The position numbers and the translations under genes were made by a program. DNA of 64,000 nt, from NCBI GenBank assembly GCA_008828725.1, contig MEHQ01001881.1, positions 1 to 64,000 on the forward strand, written 5' to 3'. The notes under the pieces are model-generated. The model was not told the origin of the DNA, did no database searches, and worked only from the letters and a program-made list of their open reading frames with translations. Shown here piece by piece: positions 12,001 to 24,171 of this stretch. Numbering within the stretch: the stretch's first letter is position 1; every line of letters starts with the position of its first letter. This DNA comes from Saccharina japonica (lineage: Eukaryota; Sar; Phaeophyceae; Laminariales; Laminariaceae).

Positions 12001-13208
12001 TTGTCCCCAAAACGGGACTGCAGTTCTAAAGGGGTTAAATGCAAGGACTACTGTCCTTGAGTGTAAGGACTGCACGTACTCGCAACAAGTTGATAAAAGC
12101 GGTGTGAACTCGTCCTCGGAGATGACGCGCTGCTGGTACCGGTACGAAACAAAGAACGCCGGACAAAGCATGCCGCGACCGATTGGGTCGCTCGCTGGAT
12201 GCTTTAAAGATGTACTGCTGCTGCGATCCTGCGATGGGTGTGCTGGTCAATTCTACATTATCTGTTGCCAGGAGGTATACCAGGTGCAAGACATGAAAAT
12301 AATCAGCTGAAAATAATACCGGTAGTCTACATACAGCATGTACAGGAAGTAGACGACGGTACTCGTACATCAAGGAAGCCCATTGTTCTTTGTTCTTCAA
12401 CATGCGTTGTCTGCCGTGACTTGTTTTGTTTGCACGCACAGCTCTGGGGTGAGGGCGGGCGTGTGGAGGATTTGGTAAGGATTCGATGCACCAGGGAAAC
12501 AGCAGCACAAGCAGTCGTAGCGGCAACCGAATCCGCCCAGCAGGCAATCCCAGGACCCAGGACCTGAGAACCAATCCCATACTGCAGTCTGTACCATCAC
12601 GCAAGAGCACAGCAATATTTGTACGATTGTTGCTTTATACATTACGTTGCGTAAGCATACTGCTGCTGCTGCTATACCGAACTGTTTGCACGCGTAGTGC
12701 TGTTTCGACTGGGAGATATATTGAGAGCTGAGAGATACATCATATGCGCGGAGGTATCAATCATACCGCCGTCCAAGACTGCAAGACCAGCGGACAGGAG
12801 CCGCGTTTGTTTGGCAGACGATCAACAGCAGTCAGCCAGCAAAGGAAAAGCTGCATTGTGCTTTGTACATGTACCCTCGGGTACCTGGTATGTACGATAT
12901 AGCTCGTCCAAAGGAATTTCACGAAAGAGGTCCACTCCAAATTGCTAAATCTACCCCACACACGACACAAATCCGCACCTGTCATCGGTGGGCGCGACGC
13001 CGGCCGTCTGGATGTTCCTCCCAAGGACGTAGTTGATGAAGCTCGACTTTCCCGAGCTGTGGTTACCAAGAACAAACACGAACGGCATCTTCGTCGACTG
13101 ATAACCACCCGTGTTCAGCTTCTCCAGCGGCCCGTGCACGTTGTCGTTCAGAGGCTGGATCAGGCTTGCGTGGAGCTCGTCACACCGATCCATGATCTCG
13201 GCCTGCAT
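6069..13208 (-). CDS. EHD/dynamin-like membrane-remodelling GTPase
   Basis: Nine minus-strand exons join in frame: 13208-12979, 11643-11514, 10966-10658, 10310-10242, 9109-8975, 8507-8397, 7407-7231, 6832-6756 and 6306-6069, giving about 491 residues. The GTPase motifs are all visible: P-loop GNHSSGKSS (residues 48-56), APTDD around residue 73 for switch I, DSPG (134-137), and NKAD (222-225), which is formed across an exon junction. RGYDFEGVVRWFAERAD follows DSPG, as in EHD-type proteins. These proteins bind membranes as oligomers and use ATP or GTP to shape tubules. Residues 350-387 are a Gly/Ala-rich hydrophobic stretch that could insert into a membrane. No EH domain is seen. The exon 4 donor is GC. 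The start is the first Met of the P-loop frame; an open frame without Met continues upstream, so a further 5' exon is possible. The exon 6 acceptor (AAG) is the weakest join. Confidence 0.85.
7990..8170. repeat. Minisatellite, GGTAACGGTTACGGCC unit
   Basis: About six imperfect copies of a 30-33 bp unit containing GCCGGTAACGGTTACGGCC alternate with A-rich spacers. The array lies inside the GTPase gene intron between the exons ending at 8397 and starting at 7407. It has no coding role. Confidence 0.75.
9511..9692. mobile_element. Two tandem hairpin MITEs (piggyBac-like)
   Basis: Two adjacent units of about 88-90 bases each fold back on themselves. The left arm runs AACCCTTTTCGAACTGCAGT and the right arm is its near complement, with GTCCCGTTTTGGGGACAAA facing TTTGTCCCCAAAACGGGAC. 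The loop CCACTCTAATTCTAAGTAA is identical in both units. A TTAA lies at the join (9597-9600). TTAA flanks with CCC/GGG ends are typical of piggyBac-type elements. They sit in an intron of the GTPase gene. Confidence 0.75.
9746..9930. mobile_element. MITE with AGTACAGGACACCTAATAAG ends
   Basis: The left end reads AGTACAGGACACCTAATAAG and the right end is an imperfect inverted copy finishing TATTAGGTGTCTTGTACT. The same terminal sequence bounds elements at 43645-43821 and 49229-49405. The length of about 180 bases and lack of a reading frame fit a non-autonomous DNA transposon. It sits in the GTPase gene intron between 9110 and 10241. Confidence 0.75.
10240..10241 (-). other. GC 5' splice site (GC-AG intron) in the GTPase gene
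   Basis: On the minus strand exon 4 ends ...CTGAGCAAG and the intron begins GCAAGTATCC. This is the standard GC-donor consensus AG|GCAAGT. Splicing here keeps the frame (residues NLSK joined to VIPRKD), and no GT donor nearby does so. Confidence 0.75.
11160..11275. repeat. GATCTA-type dispersed element, short copy
   Basis: This intronic segment has CATAACGGCAGGATATGATC and TATCTATCTGTAGGTGATCT, phrases shared with 22080-22330 and 50195-50365. It belongs to the same dispersed family as 2985-3310. Confidence 0.5.
11942..12038. mobile_element. Hairpin MITE (piggyBac-like), intact TTAA flanks
   Basis: TTAACCCTTTTAGAACTGCA on the left is mirrored by TGCAGTTCTAAAGGGGTTAA on the right. The same 19-base loop as at 9511-9692 lies between the arms. 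It is the best-preserved copy and lies in the first intron of the GTPase gene. Confidence 0.8.
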
Positions 13209-14055
13209 CTTGCCGTCAAGGGAGGACAGCGCGCGGCATGGGGGCCGGGCGGAGCTTGGTGCGCTGGGCCCCCCTCGTAATGGTGATGCCTTGCAGCCTC
13301 CTGCTGCTGCCGCTGCTGCTGCATCGGAACCTGCGTCGTTTGGTCGTTTTCATGGGTCATTTTCCATTTTCGGTTTGGTTGGCAGTTTATAGAAATAAGT
13401 AATCGCATGCCTGAAATCAAAGGGGTCCAAACGAGAAAATATACTCGCCAAGAGCAATAAAGCTGTGAGGATATACGCTAGGCACTGACGGTCAGCTAGT
13501 GAATGGCATTATGCAACACGCTGGGTGGTGCCACGCATGGTAGGCACAGCACAGCACATGGTACTCCCTGATCCCCTCTGAAAGGAAGGAATATCGAAAC
13601 ATCGCAGCGTCAGACCAAGAGGCACGAAGAAAGATAGCCAAGTGTATAAAACAGCCTACCATTGATGCGCTTGAGAATGCAAACTACTCACGTCTCAGGA
13701 GCGGCAATCTCAACCCGGCCGGAGCGGCTCCCCGCCGCAGCGCACGACATGCGCGCAACATGGACAAGTGAATGGGAGAGGGTGATTGTGTGGCCGTGAA
13801 TCTTGGAATCTGTGGAATATAGGGTGTTCCACTAATTAGGTGGCCGTACAAGATCGGGATGAGGGGTTGTGTGAGAGTGCATGTTCACCGCCCGCCGCGC
13901 ACGCGAGACGGACATCAGATAGGCACGTCCTTGTGCTACCCGGTCCCGTTGTGACCCTTGCCTGCTGATATCACTGTGTCGGAATCTGAGGCGGGTACCT
14001 GGTGTTGCGTATTCGGTGGGTAGGGAGTGTGATCCAGCCCCCAATGGTCGTGACT
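13209..14055. promoter_or_regulatory. Divergent intergenic region between the GTPase and PMS2
   Basis: About 850 bases separate the inferred start codons of the minus-strand GTPase and plus-strand PMS2, so both promoters and 5' leaders must lie here. A CAG/CTG-rich stretch at 13293-13330 could belong to an upstream GTPase exon. I see no clear TATA box or other defined element. Confidence 0.5.
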
Positions 14056-17000
14056 ATGGAGCAGCCGAGCATCATAGCGATCGACAAGGTCTCTGTTGCC
14101 AGGATTTGCTCTGGACAAGTCATCACGGACTTGGCCACGGCGGTGAAAGAGCTTGTCGAGAATTCCCTGGTGAGTACAGCGGGGGCCCCCAGCTGGATAG
14201 GAACCATGTAAGGTTACCCCCATGGTATACTCCTCTCTCCTCTGATCGAAGGCCGCGCGCTCTAGAGCAACCAAACTTTTAAAATGTATCATACCCGCGC
14301 AGCAGTACAAAACAATCCTTGGATTTTTTTATTTTTCGTCAAATTTGAATTTCAAAAGGCCTCGCACCCAGCACCGAGTGTAGGACGCAAGATGCGTCGT
14401 ACCAGGTAACCTGGTACTGGATAGCAGCAGTAGCACCCTAGCACACCCCTTGGGATGGTTTTCCAGGCTGCTTTGCTCCACAACGGGGAGGGTGCAAGCG
14501 CCGAGCGTCGTGTCTATGGAAAGGTCTCGATGAGATCTTGCCAGCGCCGCCGTTTTCGTTGTGTTGCCCCCCTGGTTTTCGGAGAAACTCGTTTCGGAAA
14601 TTCGGAAATTCGGAAACTCGCTCCAAAGGGGGGTTGGTTGCCCTCTGGTCGTACAGGGTACGTTGTAGTCCAGGAAGCAGGACGACAGAGGAAGCAGAAA
14701 GCAGGGAACGAGCGTGCCTTGAGCACAAGCGCACGGAACACTCTGCTGCTCTGCTGCCTTTACAATATATAAAAGGCTGGTTTTCTGCCAGAGTGCTCTC
14801 GATTCCTGCATGGGTCTTGATTTCACTCCTATTCGGCAAGCGCGTCCTTCTGGAAGGTGGAAGGCCGTGCCGTTGGAGATATGTACACGTATCATACGAG
14901 TACGACGTAGTTCCATTCCTTCACCCACCCTCCGGACTGTTTTCCGGGCTGAATTTCTCAACAACCGTGGGGAGGGTACAAACGCAGAGCGATGCGTCTA
15001 TGATATCTGGGAAACTTTCAACAAGGTCTTTCCAAAGTCACCATTTTCGTTGTGTGCGCCCCCCCCCCTCTAAGGCACGTTTTGGAGAAAGTCGCCTCGG
15101 AAAATCATCCCAAGGGGGGTGTGTTTTCTTTTATCTTGATTACAGTATACCTGGTATGGTGCTTGCCGCTGGCTGCGACTTGAAATCACAGCAGTATCAG
15201 CATCAGCACCAGCAGTGCCAAGCTCTCATAATCTACTGCTGCTGGCTCTATTTATGATACATACGTACGAAGTATAGAAATACTTTTGTTTGTATACCAG
15301 GTATAGGGCGGCTTTCCTATCCGATCCAACCCAAACAAAAACGTTTTGACCCCGTTTTCCTTTTCCGCCACCGCTCCTGTTTTACATTTTTCTATCTACA
15401 ACAAATGTAAAACGAAAAGGACGCTGGAGCCAAACACGTGGAGGTGAAGCTCAAGGAGTTCGGCCTCGAGTCCATCGAAGTCTCCGACAACGGCTCGGGC
15501 GTGTCTCCCTCCAACTACGAAGGCCTGGCCCTCAAGTACCACACCTCCAAGCTGTCGACATTTTCCGACCTGTCGGGGGTGCGGTCTTTCGGCTTCCGCG
15601 GGGAAGCGCTGAGCTCTCTGTGCGAACTGGCCGGTTCGTTTTCTGTTACGACGCGGACGGCGGGCGAGAGCGTCGGCGTGAAGCTGACCTACGGCCGAGA
15701 TGGGAAGCTCCTCGGGAAGGTACGAGCGGTGGTACTATGTAGGGAGAGGATACTTCGGAGGGGGGGGGGGGATGCTGGCGGTGGGGGTGAGGGGTACTTG
15801 TTGGGGGAAGGGGGGAGGTGCGGTGTAATTGTGTTGTATTGACAGGAGCTGGAGCTGCCGTTCGTTTATTTTGTGTTGTTGATTATTGGCACTGGGACGT
15901 GCTTCGTACGTACATATATGCAACCTGAACACGGCGCGATCGCGGCTGTTTCGACCTTTCATAAAGCATACCGTACTACTACAGTACCTCGATCATGGTT
16001 GCCCAGCGCTCTGATAAGACTCGCTAGACTTACTTGAAGAGCTCTAGCTTGCCAAACGAGCCACTTGAGACTCTAGAGGTACTCGTATATAGCGGTAGGT
16101 ACGCTGCACTCGACACTGACATGTCTCGCGTTTCCCGCTTGTTGGCGTTCGTTGGGCTGTTGAGCTTTCAGGAAACAGCGCCGCGTCAAATGGGGACGAC
16201 GGTGAGCATCTTGAACATGTTCGAGCCGCTGCCCGTTCGCCGAGGAGAGTTCCGGCGCAACATCAAGAAGCAGTACAACCGCTTGCTGCGCGGAATGCAG
16301 GCGTACGCGCTGATCAGCCTTGGAGTCCGGATCACCGTGACGAACACGAAGGCGAAGGGGGGCAAGCAGACCCTCATCGGGACACAGGTATATACATACT
16401 ACTGCTGTGCATGGCTTCGCTTGCCACCCGCCAGTTATAGTTTACTGTTGTTGTTTGTTTTGCTCCTCGACTTTGTATCGCATATGTTCCAGTCGGACTT
16501 GAAGCGAATGCCCTTTATTGCCGTATATACCAGTCTTTCTGCGATCACTATGAACCAACAAAATATCCCACTTTCCGTCCTTGAAGAATGCTCCTTTCTA
16601 TGTAGTATGCTATAATTCGAAGCATATCAGGCATATGTGTCGTCTATTTTCATGTACGTATACACAAGTAACCACCCATCCGTCACCCATCCAACTCTCG
16701 AAAATGTTCGACGTCATTCCTTTGCAATCGATGACCTCACACTCCTGCTTCAACATATTCAGTAGACTAGAAAGTATACGTAGAGTGTTTGTCACAAAAA
16801 CTGGTTTCCAATGTTTTCTTCCTCCGTTTTACCATGCACTTGCAACCCCCCCCCTCCCCCGTGTCTTGTGCGACAGTACAACAACAAGCTCGGCGACAAC
16901 GTGACAAACGTGTTCGGAGCGAAATTCCTCTCGACCCTCTCCCCAGTCGAGATCTCCTTGGACAGCCAAGCCAAGGAGAACGAAGGGGAGGAGGATAGAG

Positions 17001-20000
17001 AGGATGGCTGCAGCGGACAGGGCGAGGCGACGGCTACGCCTTTGGTTGAACAGGAAGCCGCCGGCAGCAGCGCGCCAAAAAGCGAGTGGGGCAGCAAGCG
17101 GAGAATCTGGGGCATGGTCTCGAAAGCCGGAGAGGGGGTCGGTCGCTCCGACAACGACCGGCAGTTCTTGTACCTCAACGGACGACCGGTTGATATGCCC
17201 AAGGTGAATACGTACGTAGCGGTAGCGGTAGCCGGGGCGGGGGGGACTTTCAACTGGGTGTTCGTATTTGTGCTTGTGCCGTGGCAAGAAGAAGATATGC
17301 TATCAAAAGGTGACCATGGACGCATGCTACGGTAGAGGTGCACCATGTTAATAAGCTTTTGCCTTCTGAGGGTGGTTGGCTCACTTGAAGAGCTCTACGA
17401 TACCTCACCCAAAAAACAGTTTTTGGAGGAAACCAAAAGTGTTCGTGCGCGATAAACAATCTCATGGCCTATTAAGTATACAACCAAAAATGTTGCACCA
17501 CAAGAATGAAATTCCGACGATTATTTTGGGTTAAGGTAAGGAGCCCCGTTCTTCAGAAAAAAAAATCAGCCAAAAAAAGGTATACCTCTACCTCTATCGC
17601 AGCACGCGTCAATGGTTTGACCCCTTGACTGACCGCCCCCCTACACTGCTGTGTGTGTTGTCTTCATATTAAACCCGTTCTTTCTGCCCAACCACATCAG
17701 TACACCCAGTGTCTGTCCTGATTCCTAATCCTAGAGAGATACGTACAAATTCTGTGGTCACAGACTGTGAAACAGAGAAATCCCAAAAACAAAACAAACG
17801 CAAATGAATGGGTAAAGCAAGGGAGATGCTATCGTACCGGGTACGAGAACACAACGACACGAGCCGAACCAAAAAGTAAGAACAAAAAGTCAACAACAAA
17901 AAACGAGTTCTAAAATGAAACAGAATACAAATGACGCAGGGAGACAGAAGCGCCCCTAGAAGAAAAGCACCCTTGCCCAAGAGGAACAGATAACTGCTGC
18001 ACGGGCGAGGCAACACTATAAATAGTATATTAAGGCCAAAATAGGCCTTGACGCGCCCTACAAGAGCGGTCTCCTAATATAATAGCGTTTTTGGTGACAA
18101 GGTGCTCTTGCCCCCCACCCCCGTCAGCTGAGGAGAAGCGAAGAGGCAAGACCTTTTACCGTCGCCGCTCGTAGACGCCGAGGTTAACGTAGTCGCTGCA
18201 CGCAGTAGCTCCCGCGCAGAGCGTTGCCGGGTGCTAGACCCGTTCATGACCCTGTTCTCGCGTTGCCCTTCTTGCCACTGCAGTAGTACACTACTACAGT
18301 ATAACTACGTGAACCATCACCGCTGTCCTTCGCGACCTTTCAGCCCCTCGACGCCCCCGCTTTCCCCTCTCTGTGGAAACCCCGACAACAGTTTTCACGC
18401 GCGGTGAGCGAAGTGTGGCGGGCCTACGAAATGAAGCAGAAACCGGCGTTCGTTCTTGACGTGAGGTTACCTCCAGGCAGCTTCGACGTCAATGTCACTC
18501 CTGACAAACGGGAAATCTTCATGACAGAGGCAAGCAGGGATGAGGGGGGGAGTCTGGCTATTTATTGTCCGACGCCTTGCAAGCGCAGGTTGTAGTTTTC
18601 GCCACATGGCATGGAAAACGCAACGTTGCGGTGCGGTCCGTGTCTTTTTTTTTTCGTTTGTGTTTTCTGTTTGTTGATACCGTTGTCCAGAGAATGCTCG
18701 CAAATGTGGTACGCCGCGTGGAGGCAGCGCGTCACCTTAATGCCTGTTTTCGGTTCGCGCGTTATTCTTGAGGGAGAATCGGCCGCGCATTAGTTGGAGG
18801 AGTATTTTGTCGCGCAGGCTTCTTTTTTGTGTATTCAGCCAAGCGGTCTTCGCCCGGCCCTCAGTTATGATGCACGTTTCCTTGGAACAAAGTACACCAG
18901 GTGTGCGTGTGTGGTTTTTAGCCTTGTCCACACCATAGAGCGCGACGTAGCACCCTTATGTAGCGCCTCTAGAGGGCAGCATCGCGCCAGGTCTTTTGCT
19001 CAAACCGTCACGCTTCCCCAACAAAACCCGACACGCACGAAGCGAAGCACACCCGATGTCTGTGCTCTCCAAGACCTAAGCATCTCACCGCCTTTGCCCT
19101 GTTTCTCATACACCCCCCCCCGCCGCCCTTCCCCCGACATTGTATCTACCTGCCGGAGAGCAGGAGTCAGAAATGGTCGAACGTCTGAAGAAAGCCCTGC
19201 ACGAACTGTGGGCGCCGTCTCGGTACACCATTCCCGTTAACCAGGGGCAGCTCACCCAGGCACGGCTCACGGATAAGGCGTTCACTCTGCAGGACGCGCC
19301 GTCGGTAAAGTCGCCTCCAGCCGAAGCCGTCGGGGGCACCTCCCGCCCTCGCATCGTGTCGCCGGGAGTCCTCGAAGACCTGGCCGCCGCCGCCACCGTG
19401 GACGCGCCTGCCTTGAACCATGACGATGTCCTCCCCGTCTCCGGTAGGGCGAGGACCAGTCAGGCGAGCAAGAGGGCTGCTGCTGGTGATGATGATGATG
19501 ATGATGAGCGCGTGGTCGATAAGCCTCGGGATGATGGCCACGCTGAGACCCGCGCCCGTGGGGCTGGGAACGGGGCCGGGGTTAGACGAGAGGGCGGGGC
19601 GGAGGCCAGCGAAGAAGGAAATGACGGGGTAGACAGCCCTGATGTCGTGCCAGCGCTGAAGGGATCGCCAGACCAGGCGCGACGCGAGGAGTCATCGGTG
19701 ATCTCAGGTGGCGCTCTTCCTTTGCCCACCGCGGACGGGCAGAGACAAGAACAGACACCTAAGCGCTCCTCCACCCCAGAACGTCGCGCTGTGGAAAGCT
19801 GCGAAGTGAGCAAACCCGCAGCCGGCGTTGTAAGCCAAGAGGCCGCCACGGGCGATGGGCGGCGGAGGGAGCCGGAGCCAGGGACAGACTCCTCCTCGGG
19901 TCATGGAGAAGTAGAATCAGAGGCGGAACGATCCTCGCGCAAGAAGAATCGACGCGACGGAGCCACCAAAAGCGGTGGCAGTTCCCGTACGGAAGCGGTG

Positions 20001-23000
20001 ACGTCAGACGGTGGCAACGGCGCCACCGCTTCTCCGGCCGGTGGGTTGTCTGCAGCGGTTGGTACCCCCACCGCCGCCCCCGGCGGCGCTCTCGCGTTCG
20101 ACATGCAAAGCATACTGGGAGGGTGCCGAAAGGCGTCTCGGTTGAAGAGGAAGAGGGACTCGCGAAACGCCTCCGCGCACTCGTTCTCCGGAAAACTGGC
20201 TGGAGGCGGTGCCGAGCATCAGGACTCGAAGGCGGCTGAGCGGGCCTTCTCGCGTGTTCTGAGCAAGGTGGGGAGTGCGGTGGTGGGGTGCCTGGTAGCG
20301 TGGTGCCCCGGTGGTGAAAGGGAAGAGGTGTCTTGTACCTCATCGCTACTGCTGTTGTAGTGTTGCTGTGTTTTCCGGAGCAAATCCGAGTGTGTGCGTA
20401 GGACGGATAGGCCGTCAAGTCTAATACTCTCGAGGTTTTGAAGGTTGGGTGTGACACGTGGGTGCCGAATGGTAAAAGGAGGTCAGGTCAAATCGAGTCA
20501 CGGCGCGAGTGGAAGCAATGAGACACACGGAGGATAGCGGTGATACATAAAACTGTTGCCGTGGCCGCGCTTCGTACCCCCGGCTAGTTTTTTTCGAAGC
20601 GGTGCGGTTCTGGAGGCGTTTTTCGAAAGGGTTCTCCTCCACTAATAGCGGGCATTACACTCCTCTTTTTACCGCTCTGTGGTTTGACACTACGTAAGTT
20701 TTTATGCCGAAGAAGTGGGTCGATGGATTCATCGATAACGAGGCTGCTGTGCTGTGTACTCGTAGTATGTTTCACGAGTGCATGCTACAGTAGTAGCCCA
20801 CCCCAATATTTTCGCGTGCAGCGTTGAACCAATGAAGCAACCGAGAAACGTCCGTACGCATCTCTGTCCCCCACCGCAGGAGCACTTCACCCAGATGCGC
20901 GTCGTCGGGCAGTTCAACCTGGGGTTCGCAATCTGCCTGTTGGGATCGGACCTCTTCATCTTGGACCAGCACGCCTGTGACGAAAAGTACAACTTCGAGG
21001 TGCTGCAGAAGACTACCACCATCCACCAGCAGCCTCTCGTCAGGTGAAAAACAAAAATAGTGATGTGTGTACGGCGGTGAGTTACCGCCTTTGACTTTTT
21101 ATTTTATTTTTTCTCTTTTCATCCTCCGGCGGAGTGATAAAAGTAAAGCTTACTGTAGACCGAGTTGGGGTTAATTTCGCGACACAGCTGCGGTTTTGCA
21201 GTGCTTGAACTAGCCAACCTCTAATTTTTCGGTGGTAGTGCAAGCTCTCGGTTCGGTGTCGTGTCTCCCAAAGCTGCTGCTGGCCTCGAAGTTCGATAGG
21301 ACCAGTGACGGTTGTGGTGGTATACATACATATATATATATATACCCTCATGCTGTAAGCTGGTTTCGTATGTGATTGACGACGATAGTTTAAAACCGAC
21401 TATCTGGTACTACAGTAACTTCAGAGGCACCTTGCTCAGAGAAGGACAAAACAAACACGCAATTTGTGGTGGTACTTACAAAGTACTATGATACATTGTT
21501 TTTTTTATTTTTTTCGGAGCTCAAGAAACGCGAGAAGTTGGTGCACTATGTTGAGCAGCTCACACCTTTCTGATTTCCGAACGAAACCACAAGTTTATTT
21601 TAATCCGCAAATTGAGGCTGTTCTCTGTCGAACACGAAAAGCAAGCTTCCGTTGTGTAGATTCCACTGGCTGTGATATGGTTCGTGGAAAAAACAGCAAA
21701 GCCGCCTGCTCCTGCCCCACTGTCCGAAATTGTGTAGACTCGCTTTCCTTTTGCCCTGCAGAGTCAAACCGCCTAACATAATAGTGGAAATACCCAGACG
21801 GAGAAAAATGACCTTCGTCTAGGATAATTATATTTTTGGCACCGCACATGCGACTCGCATGACAAACGTTCTGTTGAGTGTCAAGTGTATTGTTGAGCCT
21901 CGCCGTTGCACCCAGTCAAGCCAGTACCTAGCCGAAAACAGACCCACCTCTGATGAAGTATCGATGGGATCAAGGCTACGGGAAGGCGCCGAGCACGGAG
22001 GGGGGCTGAATGATGCAGTTACACGGTAGAGGAAGGCCGCTGCACCGCTTAATGCTCAATATTACGCACACCAGACAGATCACTAATCCCCATTTCCATT
22101 ATCTATATCTTCCAGGGTAGATACATTCGTGATCTGAATGATCTGTATGACCTGTGTTTCTGTATGATCTATCTAGCTCACGTTGCAGGGTGGGAGCGGT
22201 ATGACCTGCATGGTCTAGCACATGTTTCCTGGGCTGGATCTGTACTATCCAGGTCCTGCGCAAGACATCATAACGGCAGTTATAGGATCTTTCGTGATCT
22301 AGATCGTGACCTGTCCGAATGTTCCGCTTAACGTGTGTCCTGGCAGGCCTCTGCCTCTCGAGACAACCGCTTCCGAAGAAATGACAATCATCGACAACAT
22401 GGCTCTCTTCGAGAAAAACGGTTTCCGCTTCAAGGTACGAGCACTTTTTGGCGCGTGCTTTCACTTATCACAGACGTATGGCTCATGTCTCCGAAAAAAA
22501 TGTTGTTGCTCGAACGTTGATCCGATCGTCAACCCAGAGGTGCTTCTCTTTGTGGCGTCAGGTTCATGGCAAATTGCCCAAAGTGGTGCCGCGGATGTAC
22601 GGTCGAACTCCCACGCTGGCTACGAAAATAAGTAGCGTGGCAGACAGGGCGAGGATTGTCATTCTCCCGGAACCGCCGCTGTCTTGCGCATACCAGAGGA
22701 TTATGTGTGGGGGGATCGGGAGCCGAACGATGAAATAGTCCGTGGTTTGTTGTGAGACACGACTATAATAGTCGTGTTGGTTCATATTCTGGGTTCGAAT
22801 GGTTGGTAGTGGTGGCAGCAACGTGACGTTTTTTTTTATCATATGAGTGGCAATACCAAGTGGGTAGGTATAGCTCAGGACAGTGCTAGCAGGCTGGTAT
22901 ATAGGTCACGCGGAAAAAAGCAATAGTGCTTGTACAGCACAGCAGTAGCTGACCACAGCAGTTACTTGTTGGTGGCCAGACGTTTCGTGTGAGTTTTCGA

Positions 23001-23423
23001 TCGTGATTGTTTTCAACAAAACTCTTCTCTTCCTGTTTCCGTGTGTATATATATATATAGGTCGACGACGATGAGCCCACGACAAAAAAACTCAAGATAA
23101 CGGCGGTTCCCTTCAGCAAAGGCACGCAGTTCGGCGTAGACGACGTCCACGAGCTGGCATCCATCGTGGCAGAGAACAACAGCCCGGGCGAGATGGTCAG
23201 GTTACCGAAAGCGCGCGCCATGTTCGCGAGTCGAGCGTGCCGCAGCTCGATCATGATCGGAAAGGCGCTGGACAAGGGTCAGATGGAGCGCGTGGTGGCG
23301 AAGATGGCGACCATCGAGCAGCCTTGGAATTGCCCGCACGGCCGGCCGACCATGCGGCACCTCGCAGACGTGTCCAAGAGCTTAAGGACGGCGACGGGGT
23401 TGGATCCGTTGCTTGAAGGCTAG
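14056..23423 (+). CDS. PMS2: DNA mismatch repair protein PMS2 (MutL-alpha endonuclease subunit)
   Basis: Nine exons join in frame to 937 residues: 14056-14169, 15420-15719, 16172-16387, 16877-17203, 18392-18529, 19164-20267, 20880-21043, 22347-22434 and 23061-23423. PMS2 pairs with MLH1 and nicks the error-containing strand after MutS recognition. The GHKL ATPase motifs are present: catalytic E32 and N36 in KELVENS, DNGSG (61-65) and GFRGEAL (96-102). The 5' half of the sixth exon encodes a low-complexity, charged, probably disordered linker. The C-terminal metal-binding endonuclease motif DQHACDEKYNFE (762-773) fits DQHAx2Ex4E. ACR (876-878) and CPHGRP (908-913) are also intact, so nuclease activity is expected. 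The fifth intron has a GC donor. A second in-frame Met at 14044 would add four residues. The long linker makes it slightly larger than human PMS2 (862 residues). Confidence 0.93.
14440..15125. repeat. Two diverged direct copies of a dispersed repeat
   Basis: Blocks at about 14455-14600 and 14935-15090 share the order GGGCTG, CAACNNGGGGAGGGT, GCG/CGAGCG, TCTATG, then TTTTCGTTGTGTNGCCCCCC and a GGAGAAA(C/G)TCG tail. A third, diverged copy is at 36060-36240. All are non-coding; these two fill part of PMS2 intron 1. Confidence 0.55.
17608..18060 (+). repeat. Family A repeat inserted into a family C unit
   Basis: The left end (TTGACCCCTTGACTGACCGC then CTACACT) and the right end (TATTAAGGCC, CCTTGACGCGCCC) match consecutive parts of the tandem family at 59740-60410. 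Between them, 17642-18010 is family A, as at 1795-2200. ACACT occurs at both joins and may be a target-site duplication. It lies in PMS2 intron 4. Confidence 0.55.
18530..18531 (+). other. GC 5' splice site (GC-AG intron) in PMS2
   Basis: The exon ends ATGACAGAG and the intron begins GCAAGC. It joins phase 0 to the acceptor CAG at 19161-19163, giving IFMTE followed by ESEMVERL. No GT donor nearby preserves the frame through the conserved DVNVTPDKREIF segment. Confidence 0.7.
22080..22330. repeat. GATCTA-type dispersed element in PMS2 intron 7
   Basis: Repeated GATCT, GATCTGTATGA and CATAACGGCAG words relate this segment to 11160-11275 and 49720-50365. It directly precedes exon 8 of PMS2. Confidence 0.45.
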
Positions 23424-24171
23424 GGTTAGAGGGGGGGAATACGTTGTGCCTTGTCATATTATGATGTGACCACAATCGTTTTTGTGGGATGGGGTGGAGT
23501 TCCTATTGATAAGTCCTTCTGCGTAAGGTGTACAGTAGTTCGGTTCCATCGGGACCGCTTGTGGAGGCTACTTGCTGTTTACGGTGACCGAGCGAGATAA
23601 GTGTAAGCTCAGAGATCAGCTGATGTATTGTTTTTCCGTCGCTTGGAACAACACCTGATAATAGAGGAATTTTCAGCCGTATTTTTGTAACTCATAGAGC
23701 TGCAGGGTAGCATCGCTGTTCATGCCGCCAATTACTTAGCGTTTTTTCATGCGGTTAGACTACTGTAAGTGTTATAAATTTTGCGTTGGAGCTATCTTCA
23801 GAGCCTTCGTACAGCAGTAGACGCACTCGTCATCGAGTTTATCATCTCAAACAAGCCCACAGCCCTCTTTTCCCGTCGAAGCCGAGCACCTCCTCCTCTC
23901 TGGAGGTTCGAAGGGTCTGGGGAATCGAAGGACCATTGGTCTCAAAAAGTTGCAGCTGTGATATTTACTAATAGTAGTCAACCCGGATGGGGTCCTACAG
24001 CGCACTACTGTACCTCCTGCTGCTGGTGGAATGGTGACCATTTCGCCGATCTGTTGAGTCAGGCTGCAGACTGCAGCAAACGCTCCTCGTTTGTTTGTCT
24101 GCACTATGTAATGTTGCACAACATTGACTGCAACGCTGTGGAGCAGCAGCGCGCATTCATTTATGAAGGGC
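23424..24171. other. Convergent intergenic region between PMS2 and the TPR-like gene
   Basis: About 750 bases lie between the two stop codons, holding both 3' ends. I see no additional gene, hairpin terminator or repeat that I can name. Confidence 0.55.

Noticed and set aside
12035..12610. 191-codon minus-strand frame in the first GTPase intron
   Set aside because: It has no recognisable domain, begins inside a hairpin MITE and crosses unique intronic sequence. It is consistent with chance.
13160..13420. Gln-rich N-terminal frame upstream of the GTPase P-loop exon
   Set aside because: It is in a different frame from the conserved exon, with no GT-AG intron between them that would join the two. 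It reads across a CAG microsatellite.
19759..20457. Long open frame antisense to the PMS2 linker exon
   Set aside because: It is a shadow of GC-rich low-complexity coding sequence on the plus strand.
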